Source of the DNA: Gordionus sp. m RMFG-2023
Taxonomy: Eukaryota > Nematomorpha > Gordioida > Chordodea > Parachordodidae
Direction: 5' to 3'
DNA: 64,000 nucleotides
NCBI RefSeq assembly: GCF_954871325.1
Contig: NC_088777.1
Location: 3,102,509 to 3,166,508 of the forward strand
Shown: positions 48,632-59,430 of the stretch, piece by piece
Position numbering within the stretch: position 1 is the first letter of the stretch
How the letters are laid out: every line of letters starts with the position of its first letter
Position numbers and translations under genes: made by a program
Notes under the pieces: model-generated
Databases searched by the model: none
Told to the model about the DNA's origin: nothing
The model's input: only the letters and a program-made list of their open reading frames with translations

Positions 48632-50116
48632 TTAATTTTGAAAGATATTTTTTAAAATTCGGGTGTATATCTTTAATCTTTCTATGATCAAGATTCTGTA
48701 ATTGGAATTGAATAAAAAGTTGATATAAAAGGTACAGCTAACGTATATATATCTAAACGCTATAAAAACAATAGAAATATTAGCTAGAACATTCCGAGAA
48801 TATTTGGTCACCAAAATATCGACTATCATTTGAACGATTGATATTGGTAGCAAAAGAAATATAAATTGAGATGTTAAGATGGTTAAAGTTTTAATGTTTT
48901 GCTTATTTTCGGATACCTTTTTGGAGTGCCATCTATTAGAGATATTAGTTCTAGAAGGTTCTATATTTAGTAATAAACTGATGACTCTATTATTTAAGCA
49001 TTCGATTAACTTTGGTCCATCCTCAATTATATTAGAATTTTGGGTAAAGATGGAATCATTCCCAATTACATCAATATGGAGGTTCGGTTTTATATAATTG
49101 TCAAGATTATTTTTAATACCACAATTATCTTCTTTAGTTTCGTTACCAGACACGCTTATAACCTGCTTACTACTAGATGATTTATAAATATTATCAGCAA
49201 CTTTTATACCTCTTTTGATAAGTATAATTTTGCATAAAACCATCAGGGAAAAGGGCATCAACACAGCAAAAACTTCTCTACAAATTTGATAAGTTATCCA
49301 AAGATACCTAAAGCTAATGTCCTGAGGTTCAAATCTACGGTATCGATAATAATAGATATAATCTTCTGTGGGATATTTATTTCCTCCGCTTACTGGTGTT
49401 GTACATAATTTTGTCTTATACAAAGCAAGCCATTTATAAGTAGGGAAATACCATATAATAGAATATATGAGACATAAGAGCATAGCAATTCTGACTCTTT
49501 TAATATTAACTAACGAGTTATAGTTGAATGGGAATACAACTGCAAGCAGTTGATTAGCGAAGAAAAGCAAATAAACGAAAAAACCAAAAATTAACAATGT
49601 ATTAGATATGGGATAATGATAAGAGGTCAAATATGTTATCCAATTTTTAGAAGTCCAGAATGGGTTTTCTCGATGCTCACTGCCATAAATTTTGAGCAAG
49701 GGTGAAATGATCATGCCCAAGATATTTATAAAATTTACTATGTAAAACCACTTCAACAAATATTGATTAACATTTATTTTACGTTTTATTCCGCTGGATG
49801 GTAATGCACTATTAGTTAAAAATCCAGTATTTATTGACAACAGATTTTGAGGGCGTGAAGACGAGATAAATATATTCGGCGATTTTTTCAAAAACGATTT
49901 TCCAGTCGATCTCTTTACGGTTTTAATCAGATTCCTTATATGAGCGCATAAACCGATGATCACGGATGGATCATATATTAAAACTACTCCGAGTATGTTT
50001 CCGACGAGTCCCGAAATCAAAATTATTATGCTAAATATTTTGACAAACGAGTTTATGTTGTAATTATCGAATAATTTTATTGAGGAATAATTAAAACAAA
50101 GTTGTTCCTCCTCCAT
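48632..50116 (-). CDS. Divergent seven-transmembrane receptor (rhodopsin-like GPCR), single exon
   Basis: The 494-residue product has seven hydrophobic helices at about 24-50, 118-142, 165-195, 207-232, 278-305, 403-430 and 440-467, so it should be a plasma-membrane receptor. The first helix holds GLVGNILGV, with the GN of rhodopsin-like receptors. An NYS glycosylation site lies near residue 9. Two features are unusual: the loop after helix 1 is about 67 residues, far longer than normal, and the key motifs are replaced. Where (D/E)RY precedes AVVFPF the protein reads NQL, and the NPxxY place reads SCTFY. The Cys at the start of helix 3 is not evident. The third cytoplasmic loop is long (about 97 residues, Ser/Asn-rich). 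The ligand is unknown; the AVVFPF and overall layout recall peptide receptors of invertebrates. The start is chosen at 50,116 because the partial copy begins at the same codon. Confidence 0.8.
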   Translation of the reverse strand: MEEEQLCFNYSSIKLFDNYNINSFVKIFSIIILISGLVGNILGVVLIYDPSVIIGLCAHIRNLIKTVKRSTGKSFLKKSPNIFISSSRPQNLLSINTGFLTNSALPSSGIKRKINVNQYLLKWFYIVNFINILGMIISPLLKIYGSEHRENPFWTSKNWITYLTSYHYPISNTLLIFGFFVYLLFFANQLLAVVFPFNYNSLVNIKRVRIAMLLCLIYSIIWYFPTYKWLALYKTKLCTTPVSGGNKYPTEDYIYYYRYRRFEPQDISFRYLWITYQICREVFAVLMPFSLMVLCKIILIKRGIKVADNIYKSSSSKQVISVSGNETKEDNCGIKNNLDNYIKPNLHIDVIGNDSIFTQNSNIIEDGPKLIECLNNRVISLLLNIEPSRTNISNRWHSKKVSENKQNIKTLTILTSQFIFLLLPISIVQMIVDILVTKYSRNVLANISIVFIAFRYIYVSCTFYINFLFNSNYRILIIERLKIYTRILKNIFQN

Positions 50117-50129
50117 GGATTCCGTCTAA

Positions 50130-50150
50130 ATGAGATCTAAGGGTATATTA
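50130..50150 (-). promoter_or_regulatory. Possible TATA-like element upstream of the receptor
   Basis: TTATATAATATACCC on the minus strand ends about 18 bases before the start codon, which is close for a TATA box. The partial copy keeps a related word (TTATATAATAATACC), so it has survived in both arms. In such AT-rich DNA the match is weak evidence. Confidence 0.3.
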
Positions 50151-51089
50151 TATAAACTAATTTATTTAAAAAGCGTCGTAGCTATGAATTACTATTTTTT
50201 TTAAATAAAATTACAGTTAAAAAAAACAATGAATTATTTCAGATTAATTATTTTATTATGTCATTTCAGTCATATTTTAAGATTAATTTTATTACAATAT
50301 GCAATTTTTTTTTAAAAATGAAAAATCTTTATAAATATCACTTATTTTTAAAATAATAAATTAAATTTATTAATTATATCTTGTTTTAAAATTTCTGATA
50401 ATGTATATAAAAGCATAATCTCCTCCTAATATTTATTATTAATATATTTTTATTTTTCGCAACTGTGAAGCAGTTTCTTTTAATTGATTCGAAACAGTTT
50501 TTTAAAATTAAAAAAAAATGGGCTTGTATCCTTTTTTATATTTAAAATATGCATTAAAAAAATAATTAATAAAGATAAAATCGATCAAAAAAAATCAAAA
50601 AAAATCAATTTTTAAAAAAAAAATAAAATAAATATTTTCTAACAATATTTCAGGTAATCTAAGTTGAAGCGAATATAGGCTCTATAAAAATAACGGTTTA
50701 GACTAGATTTGTACCCTTACCCTAACCCTTACCCAGTTTGGTCCTAACCCTATAAAAACTGATTTGAAACTCTATTATATAAGATCTTGCATTTTAAAAT
50801 TATGTTTAGAGAAGTAAATTTCTTTATTTCCTTATATATATATAATATATATATAACGTAGATTTTAATTGCACTTTATTTTTATAAATAATATCTATTA
50901 GAGAATATAACAAATAAATACGGATTATTAACTTCTATATTGAACCTTTTAAAAAAAAATATATTGAACTGTACTATAATTAAATATTTTCTACCTATTT
51001 ATAAATTACATTTTCTATATGGAGAAAGTATTAATTTTATAGATGAAAAAAAGCTCTCTCTCTCTCTATGCTATTTTCTATCAGACAAT

Positions 51090-51480
51090 TTATATAATTT
51101 AGCGTATTTTACTCTGATATTTTGTTAATAGTTTTGAGATTCTATTCTCTATTTAGGAAAAGGTTCAGTAGAGAAATTAACTAAAATATTTCTATCTAAT
51201 ATCTCTTTCTAACAGTTTTTACTGCAAGTTCTTCAAATGTTTGTTGGCTAGATGGCATTCTAATCTTTTTTTTAAATTTCTTTTTGGCTTTTGTTGTGAT
51301 TTGTTAATTGTTTTAAGATGAAACTTTCTTTTAATATGGCGCTTAATATTTGCGAAATGATGGCCTTAATTGCATCATAATCTATAGGGTTTATTTTTAA
51401 AGTAGTGATTATATATGGGCCTTGGTAAAGTTAATTTATCTGATTCTTAATCTTCAGAATCAGATGATGAAATTCATTCA
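51090..51480 (-). pseudogene. hAT transposase 5' fragment (right arm copy)
   Basis: The minus strand carries the broken BED finger (DYDAIKAIISQ region near 51,330-51,390), a QKEI lysine-rich stretch and the AATTTATATAATTTAGC end seen near 36,430. Near 51,455-51,475 it has a TCTGATTCTGAAGATTAAG word matching the SDSED start of the left-arm fragment. Confidence 0.5.
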
Positions 51481-51835
51481 TGCTTATGCTATTTCTAGAT
51501 AATCTAAATAATCAAATGAATAATTTACACTATAGAACTGATTAAGTTTAATATTTTTCATTTCCAAATGAATTTAAAAAAATAAAAGGTTTTTTTTTAA
51601 ATTGAACGAATGTAAAAATACGAAAATTCTCATCAAAAAAAAAGATTGGCATTCATATTCAAATTTTGTTAGAAATAAAAGGAACATCGTTTATCACTTT
51701 AAAAAAAAATAACGAACTTCGCAAAGTGGCTTATGATTGGTTTATAACAAATAATTATAATAATGTATAATATTTAATTACCCCCCTCCCCACTCCCTTA
51801 CTTTGTTTTTGCATAATTTAATTAACTATCCATCA

Positions 51836-52090
51836 ATGAATTTGAAAGCGCCGTTGAATACAAATCAGCTGTACCCGCCATTTTGGTAACCTAATATTGT
51901 AATTATTTACACTACATTAAATTGATAACTGCTTCCTTATTATCTCGATGATCAGGCAATTTAATAAATTGTGCGCCACTTAGGAATGAATTGACCTCTC
52001 GTTAAAAAAATTTTTAATAATGATATGGGTAACAAAAATGGCGTCCCCAGCTGTTTTTATTGATGTACACCTTTGATGAATGCATCGTCG
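51836..52090. mobile_element. Small inverted-repeat MITE (family B), uninterrupted copy
   Basis: AAATCAGCTGTACCCGCCAT on the left and AAAATGGCGTCCCCAGCTG on the right form the inverted ends, with ATGAATGC words just outside. It matches 3651-4075 minus the nested MITE, with CTTCCTTATTATCTCGATGA at the site where the other copy is interrupted. Confidence 0.65.
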
Positions 52091-52936
52091 GGATGCCCAT
52101 CAATATAAAGCCAACAAGTTATGAAATTTTTAATTAACATAAAAACAAAATCTCTAAATATATAATATGGTTACACCAAAGATTCAATGGATGAATCCTG
52201 CAGTCCAAGTCTAAAATATCTTACCGGGATGTATAATATTTCTATTAAATTAAACTCGAATTTTTGAAAAGGATGATAAGCTTAGGTCGGAAAATCTTAC
52301 GAGACTGGGAAACTGGTATTTCAGAATTTTTATTTGCAGTATTTGTACCACCAAAATATGTTAAATTCTTAAATCACAAAAAAAAATCATAATTTATTTT
52401 TTAAGATTTTCTCTTTTTTGTTCAATTAAAGAATTCAATCATTATTTTTTTTCTCAATAAAGTTATAAATAAAGTTTTATAAAAATTTTATTTTATTTAA
52501 ATTAAACTATAAAAATCTAAATCTCATTTTTCCATTTTTTTTTCCTGCCTCAATTTAGACAACAAAATAAAATAAAAATTATATTTTATCTTAAAAAATT
52601 TCTTATTGGGAAAAAACTTTATGATTTCATCTTTATAAATTTTATTTTTTTATTTTTAATAAATTCATTTTATTATATTAGGAATATCATGGATTTATAT
52701 AAAACTATATCACAATTTTAAAATAATACTTTGAACGTTTAAAGGTAAAACATATGTACGTAATTTAAAAAATATATATTAAAAATATCATGCAAACTAT
52801 TTGTAAAGTAAAATCTATATAAAAAAACTGTATAATTCCATTAAAAAGGTAAATAAATTAAATAATAATCTTATTTCTTGTAATAATATCCATTGATATT
52901 TTTTTCATCTTTCATTTTTTAAGAACACCTTTAAAG

Positions 52937-53162
52937 TAACGTTGTTTAAACAGCTCAATTTAAGCCTTTTTAAAAATCAACAAACTTAATATTTTAGCTA
53001 GAAAAATATTGTCTAAGCCTCGAGAATTCGCTAATAGATCTTCAAAACTTTGTGCCTCCTATGAGAAAATTCTTAATGTGCTTCCATAATATTTTTCCTA
53101 ATAGAATATTGAGTTAGCCGTTTTTCTAAAAACGGCTCAAAATGTGCCGTTTAACAACACTA
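52937..53162. mobile_element. hAT-type MITE, complete but eroded on the left
   Basis: It is 226 bp, from TAACGTTGTTTAAACAGC to GTGCCGTTTAACAACACTA. The central block ATTGTCTAAGCCTCGAGA matches the longer subfamily. The flanks CTTTAAAG and CGTTTAAC agree only in part. Confidence 0.8.
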
Positions 53163-53169
53163 CGTTTAA

Positions 53170-53770
53170 CGTATGCTATAAGTGAACGGTGGATCAAAAC
53201 AACTTATTCATGATGAATATTCGGGAAAAAAAGAGGACGGTAAGTTGGAAAACAATATGGAAATGTGAAGAGTTTTATAAATTATTCATTTAGATAATCA
53301 TGTGTTAGATGGTACTGAGGTCCTTAAAACCTAATGCTAATGCTAATTAAATTATAAAATCGTGCAGACACCTCAAAAAATATAAGCATTACAATAGGAG
53401 GGACTTTGCCATTCATTCATACTGCACCTCCACCTGTTGCATCGATAAAACGGATTCAGAGTGCTAGTCGCTTATCGGTTCCCATTACCTAGCTCATCGA
53501 ACAATTATGATTCCCGATAGCTGTAGAATAACATGTTAGGGTTTGCCATTTCCTCAATATGACACCAATTATTTTTAACCAGAAGGGCCAGGAATTTTAA
53601 TATTTGCCACCGCGCGAAATTTTACATTGATGGAGGAAAGCAGTTACTGGTAAGCAGGCTCCCTTTTTAAATTTTTACCACCTTTGGATCCTCCATGTTC
53701 TATATCATAAGACGATTGTATCCACCGTTTTTAAACTGTTTCAAACCCAGATTACATATATAAGGGACTT
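53170..53770. other. Moderately GC-richer island, unassigned
   Basis: The stretch about 53,390-53,700 has less A+T than its surroundings (CACCTCCACCTGTTGCATCG, CCACCGCGCGAAA). All frames are interrupted and no family was recognised. It may be an old transposon. Confidence 0.3.
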
Positions 53771-53775
53771 GGATG

Positions 53776-53932
53776 TAGTATTGTTAAACGGCTTGTTTTG
53801 AGCCGATTTTTAAAATAGGGCTAGCTCAATATTTAACTAGAAAAATCTAGATTTAGTAATATTATTCTGGATAAAATATTGAGTCAGCCGTTTTTTTAAA
53901 ATCGTCTCAAATCGAGCCGTTTAACAACACTA
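53776..53932. mobile_element. hAT-type MITE, short subfamily, with target-site duplication
   Basis: It is 157 bp, from TAGTATTGTTAAACGGC to GAGCCGTTTAACAACACTA. The flanking octamers are CTTGGATG and GTTGGATG, one base different. The central block of the longer members is deleted. Confidence 0.9.
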
Positions 53933-54159
53933 GTTGGATGAGATAAAAAAAATTACATAGTAATCTACTAAACCCTATATCGATAATGATAGAATTTGAT
54001 TAGGGGAAAAAAACTATAAGAGGTTGTTATTTTTTTTAATATAACTCAAGCAATTTGGAGGCACATACAAATGTATAGCGAGTTACTATCGCATTATTTA
54101 GATAAAGATGCGCGAGATGAGTGGTCAATAAAATTAAGACAAATGTGATAATTACGATG

Positions 54160-55125
54160 TTTACTTTTTGCATAGTAACGTGCAATACTCGGAAAAATTA
54201 TATATGCTGTGTACTTTTTTTTATTTAAGATTCTCTACGTCATCAGTCCCTTAAAGGTCATCTATCCCGGACCATCCTAAAATAAAGGATAGATTATATG
54301 TGCCTTCAGTTTATTTTTAGAAACTCTTATTTTTAGTTGGTTCTCTATCTATTGACAATGGCAAAACTATTCTTTCAAATCCTAACCCAGAGCTAGGCGG
54401 CTTAACAAATCCTATGACTACATTCACCGCTCCACGTCCCTTACTCTAATTAATCCCATGACTTCAAATTCAACAGTTTACACCCTTATAATAATCTCGC
54501 ACATGCTTTTAAAGATAATTCGTTGATTTTCATCTTCATTTGATAAGGAGTCGCAATAAAATATTTTTTTAAGTGCCAAAATGTGCTGCAATTTTTCATT
54601 CACCTTACACTTTTATATTACTTAAATTTTTCTATTCAAAAAAGTTTTATGTAAGGATCTTTTTAATCTCATTCACACCCTTTCTAATGAAAATCTGATC
54701 TCATTGGTCCTTCTACAAGAAAATGTATCTTATCATATTTTATAATACTTAGGTACTTCTTTTATTTGTAAAATATTTATTTTTGATTTCTCTCCAAACT
54801 CTCGACTGGTCTGAGGGCCACAAATATATCAAAACATATCTTTTACCTTCCATTGACAAATTTACCTAATAAGTTTAAGTACAAATTACCGCCACACCTT
54901 ACTAAGTACTATTTAGACAAGGTCACATTTACGCGATATTTTTGCAAGATACGGCACCATTAAATTTTTTCCATTCATAATGGTGGCTGCATTCGATCAT
55001 CTAAAATCTGCATAAATTCCCTTTGGAAATATTTAAACTCTCATGTGTACTGGAAGAATTCTTCTTTTGATCGCAAGACCATAAAACTCGATTTCTAATA
55101 TCAAAACATACTTTACTATGATAAA
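54160..55125. repeat. ~1-kb dispersed repeat, copy 2 (pair at 39,950-40,980)
   Basis: It is the direct-orientation partner of 39,950-40,980 across most of its length. The part around 54,640-54,770 (GAAAATCTGATCTCATTGG, AAAATGTATCTTATCATA) matches the other copy only as a reverse complement. No coding motif was recognised. Confidence 0.75.
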
Positions 55126-55788
55126 TTGTCAAGAAAAATATTGCTGTTACTAAAAGAAATCAAAGTTTTAAAGGAGACTAGAATTAACCGATAATCGTTA
55201 AAAACTAATCGTATCATGTTTTAATCGTAAAGAAATACTTGGTTAAATAATTTTTAATATAAAAATAAAGTATTTATTTTTAATAAATAAAATATAAAGA
55301 GAACAATCGCTATAAATATAAGCGAAAAATACAGATACTGTTAATGAAAACCTATCACTGGGTTTTCCACAATAAATTAAACACCAAAATAAAGATTGCA
55401 AAAATTTTGTTGGTTGAAAGTATATATTGATAACTTGTAAGCAAAAAATTTTATTGATAAAATGATCAATCCATTTCATTTATATTCATATATATATTGG
55501 TATATGATTAATGCAATCCCCAAGATAAATATAAAGTTTAAGCATTTCTAAGATTAATAATCATGATTTCTCCAATAGTATTGATCCATTAGAAGTTTAT
55601 TGTGGTGCCTTTGCCAAATAAATTTAATTATATATAGTAGTGATATGTATTGTTTTAATGGGGGAATATATGTAAATATTGGTTATAAATTATGTATTAG
55701 TAAAGAAAATGAAATATTTATAAAATTAATAAATAGAAATTAAAAGATATAGGAGTTCTTTTTTATAATGCTTAATTCTTATCAAAGT

Positions 55789-55965
55789 TAGTGTTGTTAA
55801 ACCACCTATCTTTAGTCAACTATAAATCAGTTAGCCATATTTTTATCCAGAAATATTCTAATCAAACTTCAAGTTTAGACTCACCTTAGAAGCTTAATTC
55901 AATTTTTAAATCTAAAAGTTTGACTAAGACCAATATGGTCATAATTAGGTAATTTAAAAACACTA
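55789..55965. mobile_element. hAT-type MITE, second subfamily (AAACCACCT), with target-site duplication
   Basis: It is 177 bp, from TAGTGTTGTTAAACCACC to AGGTAATTTAAAAACACTA. The flanks are ATCAAAGT and ATCAAAAA. It shares the interior ATATTTTTATCCAGAAATAT with the copy at 62,231-62,414. Confidence 0.85.
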
Positions 55966-58650
55966 ATCAAAAATCATAATATACATTAATTCTTAGTAGC
56001 AATTTGTACAAAATTTATTTTTAGAAAATTAGGAAAAACTAATAACTGTTGATAAATATTATTAAGATATAAAAAATTTGATTTGCCAGTAAAAAGTATT
56101 TTTTTTCTATCTAGTAAATGTTCTCAAATTTTTTAAATTTTATTATTTTCGTCAATTTATTATTATTTTCGTCAATTTATTATTATTTTCGTCAATTTAT
56201 TATTATTTTCCTTACAGTAAATATTATTATTTTTTCTAAATAATCAGGCCACAGGCGCAAATGTCAAATATATTTTATTTTTTAAATTTTATTTGGATTT
56301 TACTTCACCAGATGGGTCTTTAATTTTTATAAAAGCGCGCGATTATTTCCTTAATCTTGTGTCATCATTTTATACAAAAGATTATTAATATTGTAAATAT
56401 TACAAATTAGATTAATCTAAGATAAGTATATATTCAACTAGCTGTAGCAGTTCTTCCAGTGAAATAAGAATTGGGGTAGAGTAATGGTAATAACATTGAA
56501 TAAAATTAATGATGCCTATACAAATGGTAAGTAAAAGATCTCAATAAATAATTCCTTTTCAAATTCATTATGATACTTTGAACAATTTATCCTTCAAGAA
56601 ATTTTCAACCAATAATATAAAAAATTTTATAAATATATTATGCAGACCTAAAATAATTCTATATATTTCTAATGCAAGCTTAGCAAAATTAAAAATATAT
56701 TACTTCTAATAATTGAGTTATAATTAATTAGAATAATCAAAAAAATGTAGTTAGGACAATCTTTGGACTTTTGAATTCTTTTACTTCTAGTCTCTTTCTC
56801 TTATAATTGATACTGGAAGACGGTTTGACTGTTTCAATCCTTTCTATATAAAGATTGAGGATAAAAAGTAAACAGTGTGTACTAGTATTATAGTAACGTA
56901 AAATAAAAACTAATTATTTAATGATATCGTTTTATCATTTATTACAATTGAAATATAATGATTTGAATAAAAAGATTATTATTATAATGTGAGTTTTTTC
57001 CCACCCCATAGAACAAGATACTACATCATCTATAAAATAGGATATATGGCAGGTACTATTTTTTTTTATACCTAAATATTAAACAAAACTTCAAATTTAA
57101 GAATTTGCCAATTTTTCAGTATCAAATTGTCTTGATGTTGCTTATGTAAATTTTTGTTTTTATTTTTTTTTATAAATATGATCTTTATAGATGGTAATGA
57201 GTAGGAGGTAATATATAGGAATTGACTATTATTATTTTGACGCCTGCCTATATACTGAGTGCTGCTTAATATATTCGCTTAACAAGCCAATCGCCTTGGA
57301 AAAATCTTGGATCGTTTCATTTATTAAAATATCTTTAATTTTTTAGAGTTATATTTCATCTCCCCTTTTAACCATATTAATTTCGAGTCATTGAAATTTT
57401 TGTTTTAGTTGCAAACAGTATTAAATGATATAATTGGTAATATTACCGTTATGTTGAAGAACGTAAAGCATAGCTGTAAAAAATTAATTATTTTAAAAAA
57501 AATCCATCCTAAATTTGCCAATTAAAAAAAAAACGATTTTTTGTACTTCTATCGGATATAATTGTGACATTTCCCGAGACTAAAATAATTTTATGGAATT
57601 AATTAAGTATTTTATCATATAATTTACATAATGTACCTGACTCACTTAACATGGCAGTTCCTACAAAAAATAAGAAAACAAAATTTAATTTTTTTTTTTG
57701 TCATTTATATTTACTATTTTTTTTTATTGGCTTTATGAGTTTGTGTAAATACTTAATTAATTTGGCGGGGAAAGGGGGTTAGAAGGTTTGTGGTGGTCTC
57801 TTAATAAATTTAATTGAAAGGCAGTTTTTTTTTTTAATTTACTCATTATTTTTGTATATTTTCGGATAGGTCAGAGGGGAGGGGGGGGGGGTAAATTTAA
57901 TAGTTTAAAATATACCTTCAGATCATGAGACCTACAGAGTTCAATATAGCCACTCTGTTGTGATTTATAAAAATTTTACATATTTTTACTATTTTATTTT
58001 TAATAAGCCCATTTCTGATTTTAGAAATTATAAAATTTCTTGGCCATTACTGGCGGGGTTTTGGACCACGCCTTGCAGGTAACTGGTGTTTAAATAAATT
58101 TTTCAAGCCCTAAAAAGGGACATTTTTACGGCGTCCCTAACACTCACTTTGTGAGTTACTATAAATGTATAAATTGTTTATACACGTGGGTAGTATTAAC
58201 AAGATACAAAAGTACCAATAAATAAGATTATATATAGAGATTGATGATAAATCTAATTACCTCCAATAAATATGGTTAGGATGCCGTTTACAGGTCCTAG
58301 ATAATTAACATATTTCATTATTATAACATATATTGGTTATTAATATATATGCTTTAGTTAATTTGCGTTCAACTAAAATTATTTGACAAACTACCATAAA
58401 AAGATATTTAAATCTTAAAAATAACGAGTTTGATTTATATAATTTAGCATTAGGCTAGAACAGTTTTAGAAATTTATAATCAACAAATTTAAATGTTATA
58501 TAATATTTATTGCATTTTAAATAAATAACGTAAAAGAAATCATTTTAACAAATTTAAAACAAGATAAACATTAAAACTACTTTAAATTCGGTTGTAGATA
58601 TTACTTGAGGAAGATTATATATTTTAAACGGATATGCTACTTAAGTGGAA
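55966..58650. other. AT-rich, no gene seen; one short minisatellite
   Basis: A 20-bp unit TTATTATTATTTTCGTCAAT is repeated about three and a half times at 56,140-56,215. A G run lies near 57,880. No protein or RNA gene was recognised. Confidence 0.45.
56140..56215. repeat. 20-bp minisatellite, 3.5 units
   Basis: The unit TTATTATTATTTTCGTCAAT is repeated perfectly in tandem, the last copy ending TTTTCCTT. Confidence 0.9.
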
Positions 58651-58655
58651 ACGAC

Positions 58656-58831
58656 TAGTGATACAAAATTGCTCCATTTGAGCCAAATATTTATAACGGG
58701 CTAATTCAGTATTTTATCCAGACAAATATTACGACATCTATCTGCGAATTTTTCTTTAGGCTAGGGAAGTAACATTTTCCTGGCAGCCAATTTTAAAAAA
58801 TTGGCACAGATAGAGGGCGTTTGCATCACTG
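58656..58831. mobile_element. Diverged hAT-type MITE, third subfamily
   Basis: It runs from TAGTGATACAAAATTGC to GGGCGTTTGCATCACTG, with CAGTATTTTATCCAGACAAA inside, as in the main family. The target duplication is not evident. Confidence 0.55.
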
Positions 58832-59058
58832 AAAACCACAAGTCACCAAAGCTATCAAGATTAGCTAGAAAAATATTGACATTTCTAACAACTAGTACTT
58901 CTTCCTTCTAGTATTTAGAACATAGAAGAAGGTGTTTGAATCCTGAAAATGTGAATTCATTATTTATTGTTTTTTGCATTATAATTACAAATAATATAAA
59001 TAAATATCATTTTATATTTATATTTGTTGAATGAATGGGCATATTTAAATTTTATATA

Positions 59059-59235
59059 GGCGGGCGTGGGTTAAAAATTTTTTATAAGTATAATGATATG
59101 GCTATCGGGTAACAAATTCTTGAATAATGGGTGTGTAAAGAATTTCATGGAATGTATATTCTTTTAAAACTATGAGCGGGTTGGGACGGGTTTGACCCTT
59201 CAGCGCTCGGCCTGGGCCACCCGTTCTAATTTATT
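59059..59235. mobile_element. GC-rich MITE fragment
   Basis: GGCGGGCGTGGGTT near 59,060 and CGGGTTGGGACGGGTTTGAC near 59,178, with GGCCTGGGCCACCCGTTCTA at the right, mark a member of the GC-rich group. Its ends are not clear. A LINE tail fragment follows at once. Confidence 0.4.
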
Positions 59236-59430
59236 ATGGGAATTGAATGCTGGACAGTTCACAAAAGATAGGGAAAAATGTTATGGGCATTACAGAAATA
59301 AAAATGCCAAGATTAATGCTGAGAGAATCTAAGAATGGGCAGGTGAGGAATAAATCTTTTAGAAAAATTTTGATATTCACTCAAATTTTGGCTAAGATAA
59401 AGTATGTTTCGAATGATTTAGTCATATAGA
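59236..59430 (+). pseudogene. LINE C-terminal fragment (RTE-like)
   Basis: Plus-strand frames read GIECWTVHKR, then after a frameshift EIKMPRLMLRESKNGQVRNK, matching the ECW...EMRMLR....K..IRN region after the reverse transcriptase in RTE-like elements. In the intact LINE here the same place reads SETWPTKE and MEMRMLRMIAGVTRKDKVRS. The fragment is short and broken. Confidence 0.5.

Larger units (their letters stand above)
49790..51750. repeat. Right arm of the inverted duplication
   Basis: This is the inverted partner of 44,895-46,534. It covers the receptor's first 105 or so codons, its upstream region, the hAT terminal region (50,640-50,770) and the hAT 5' fragment (51,090-51,480). Arm similarity is highest over the coding part and clearly lower in the flanks. 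Confidence 0.85.
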
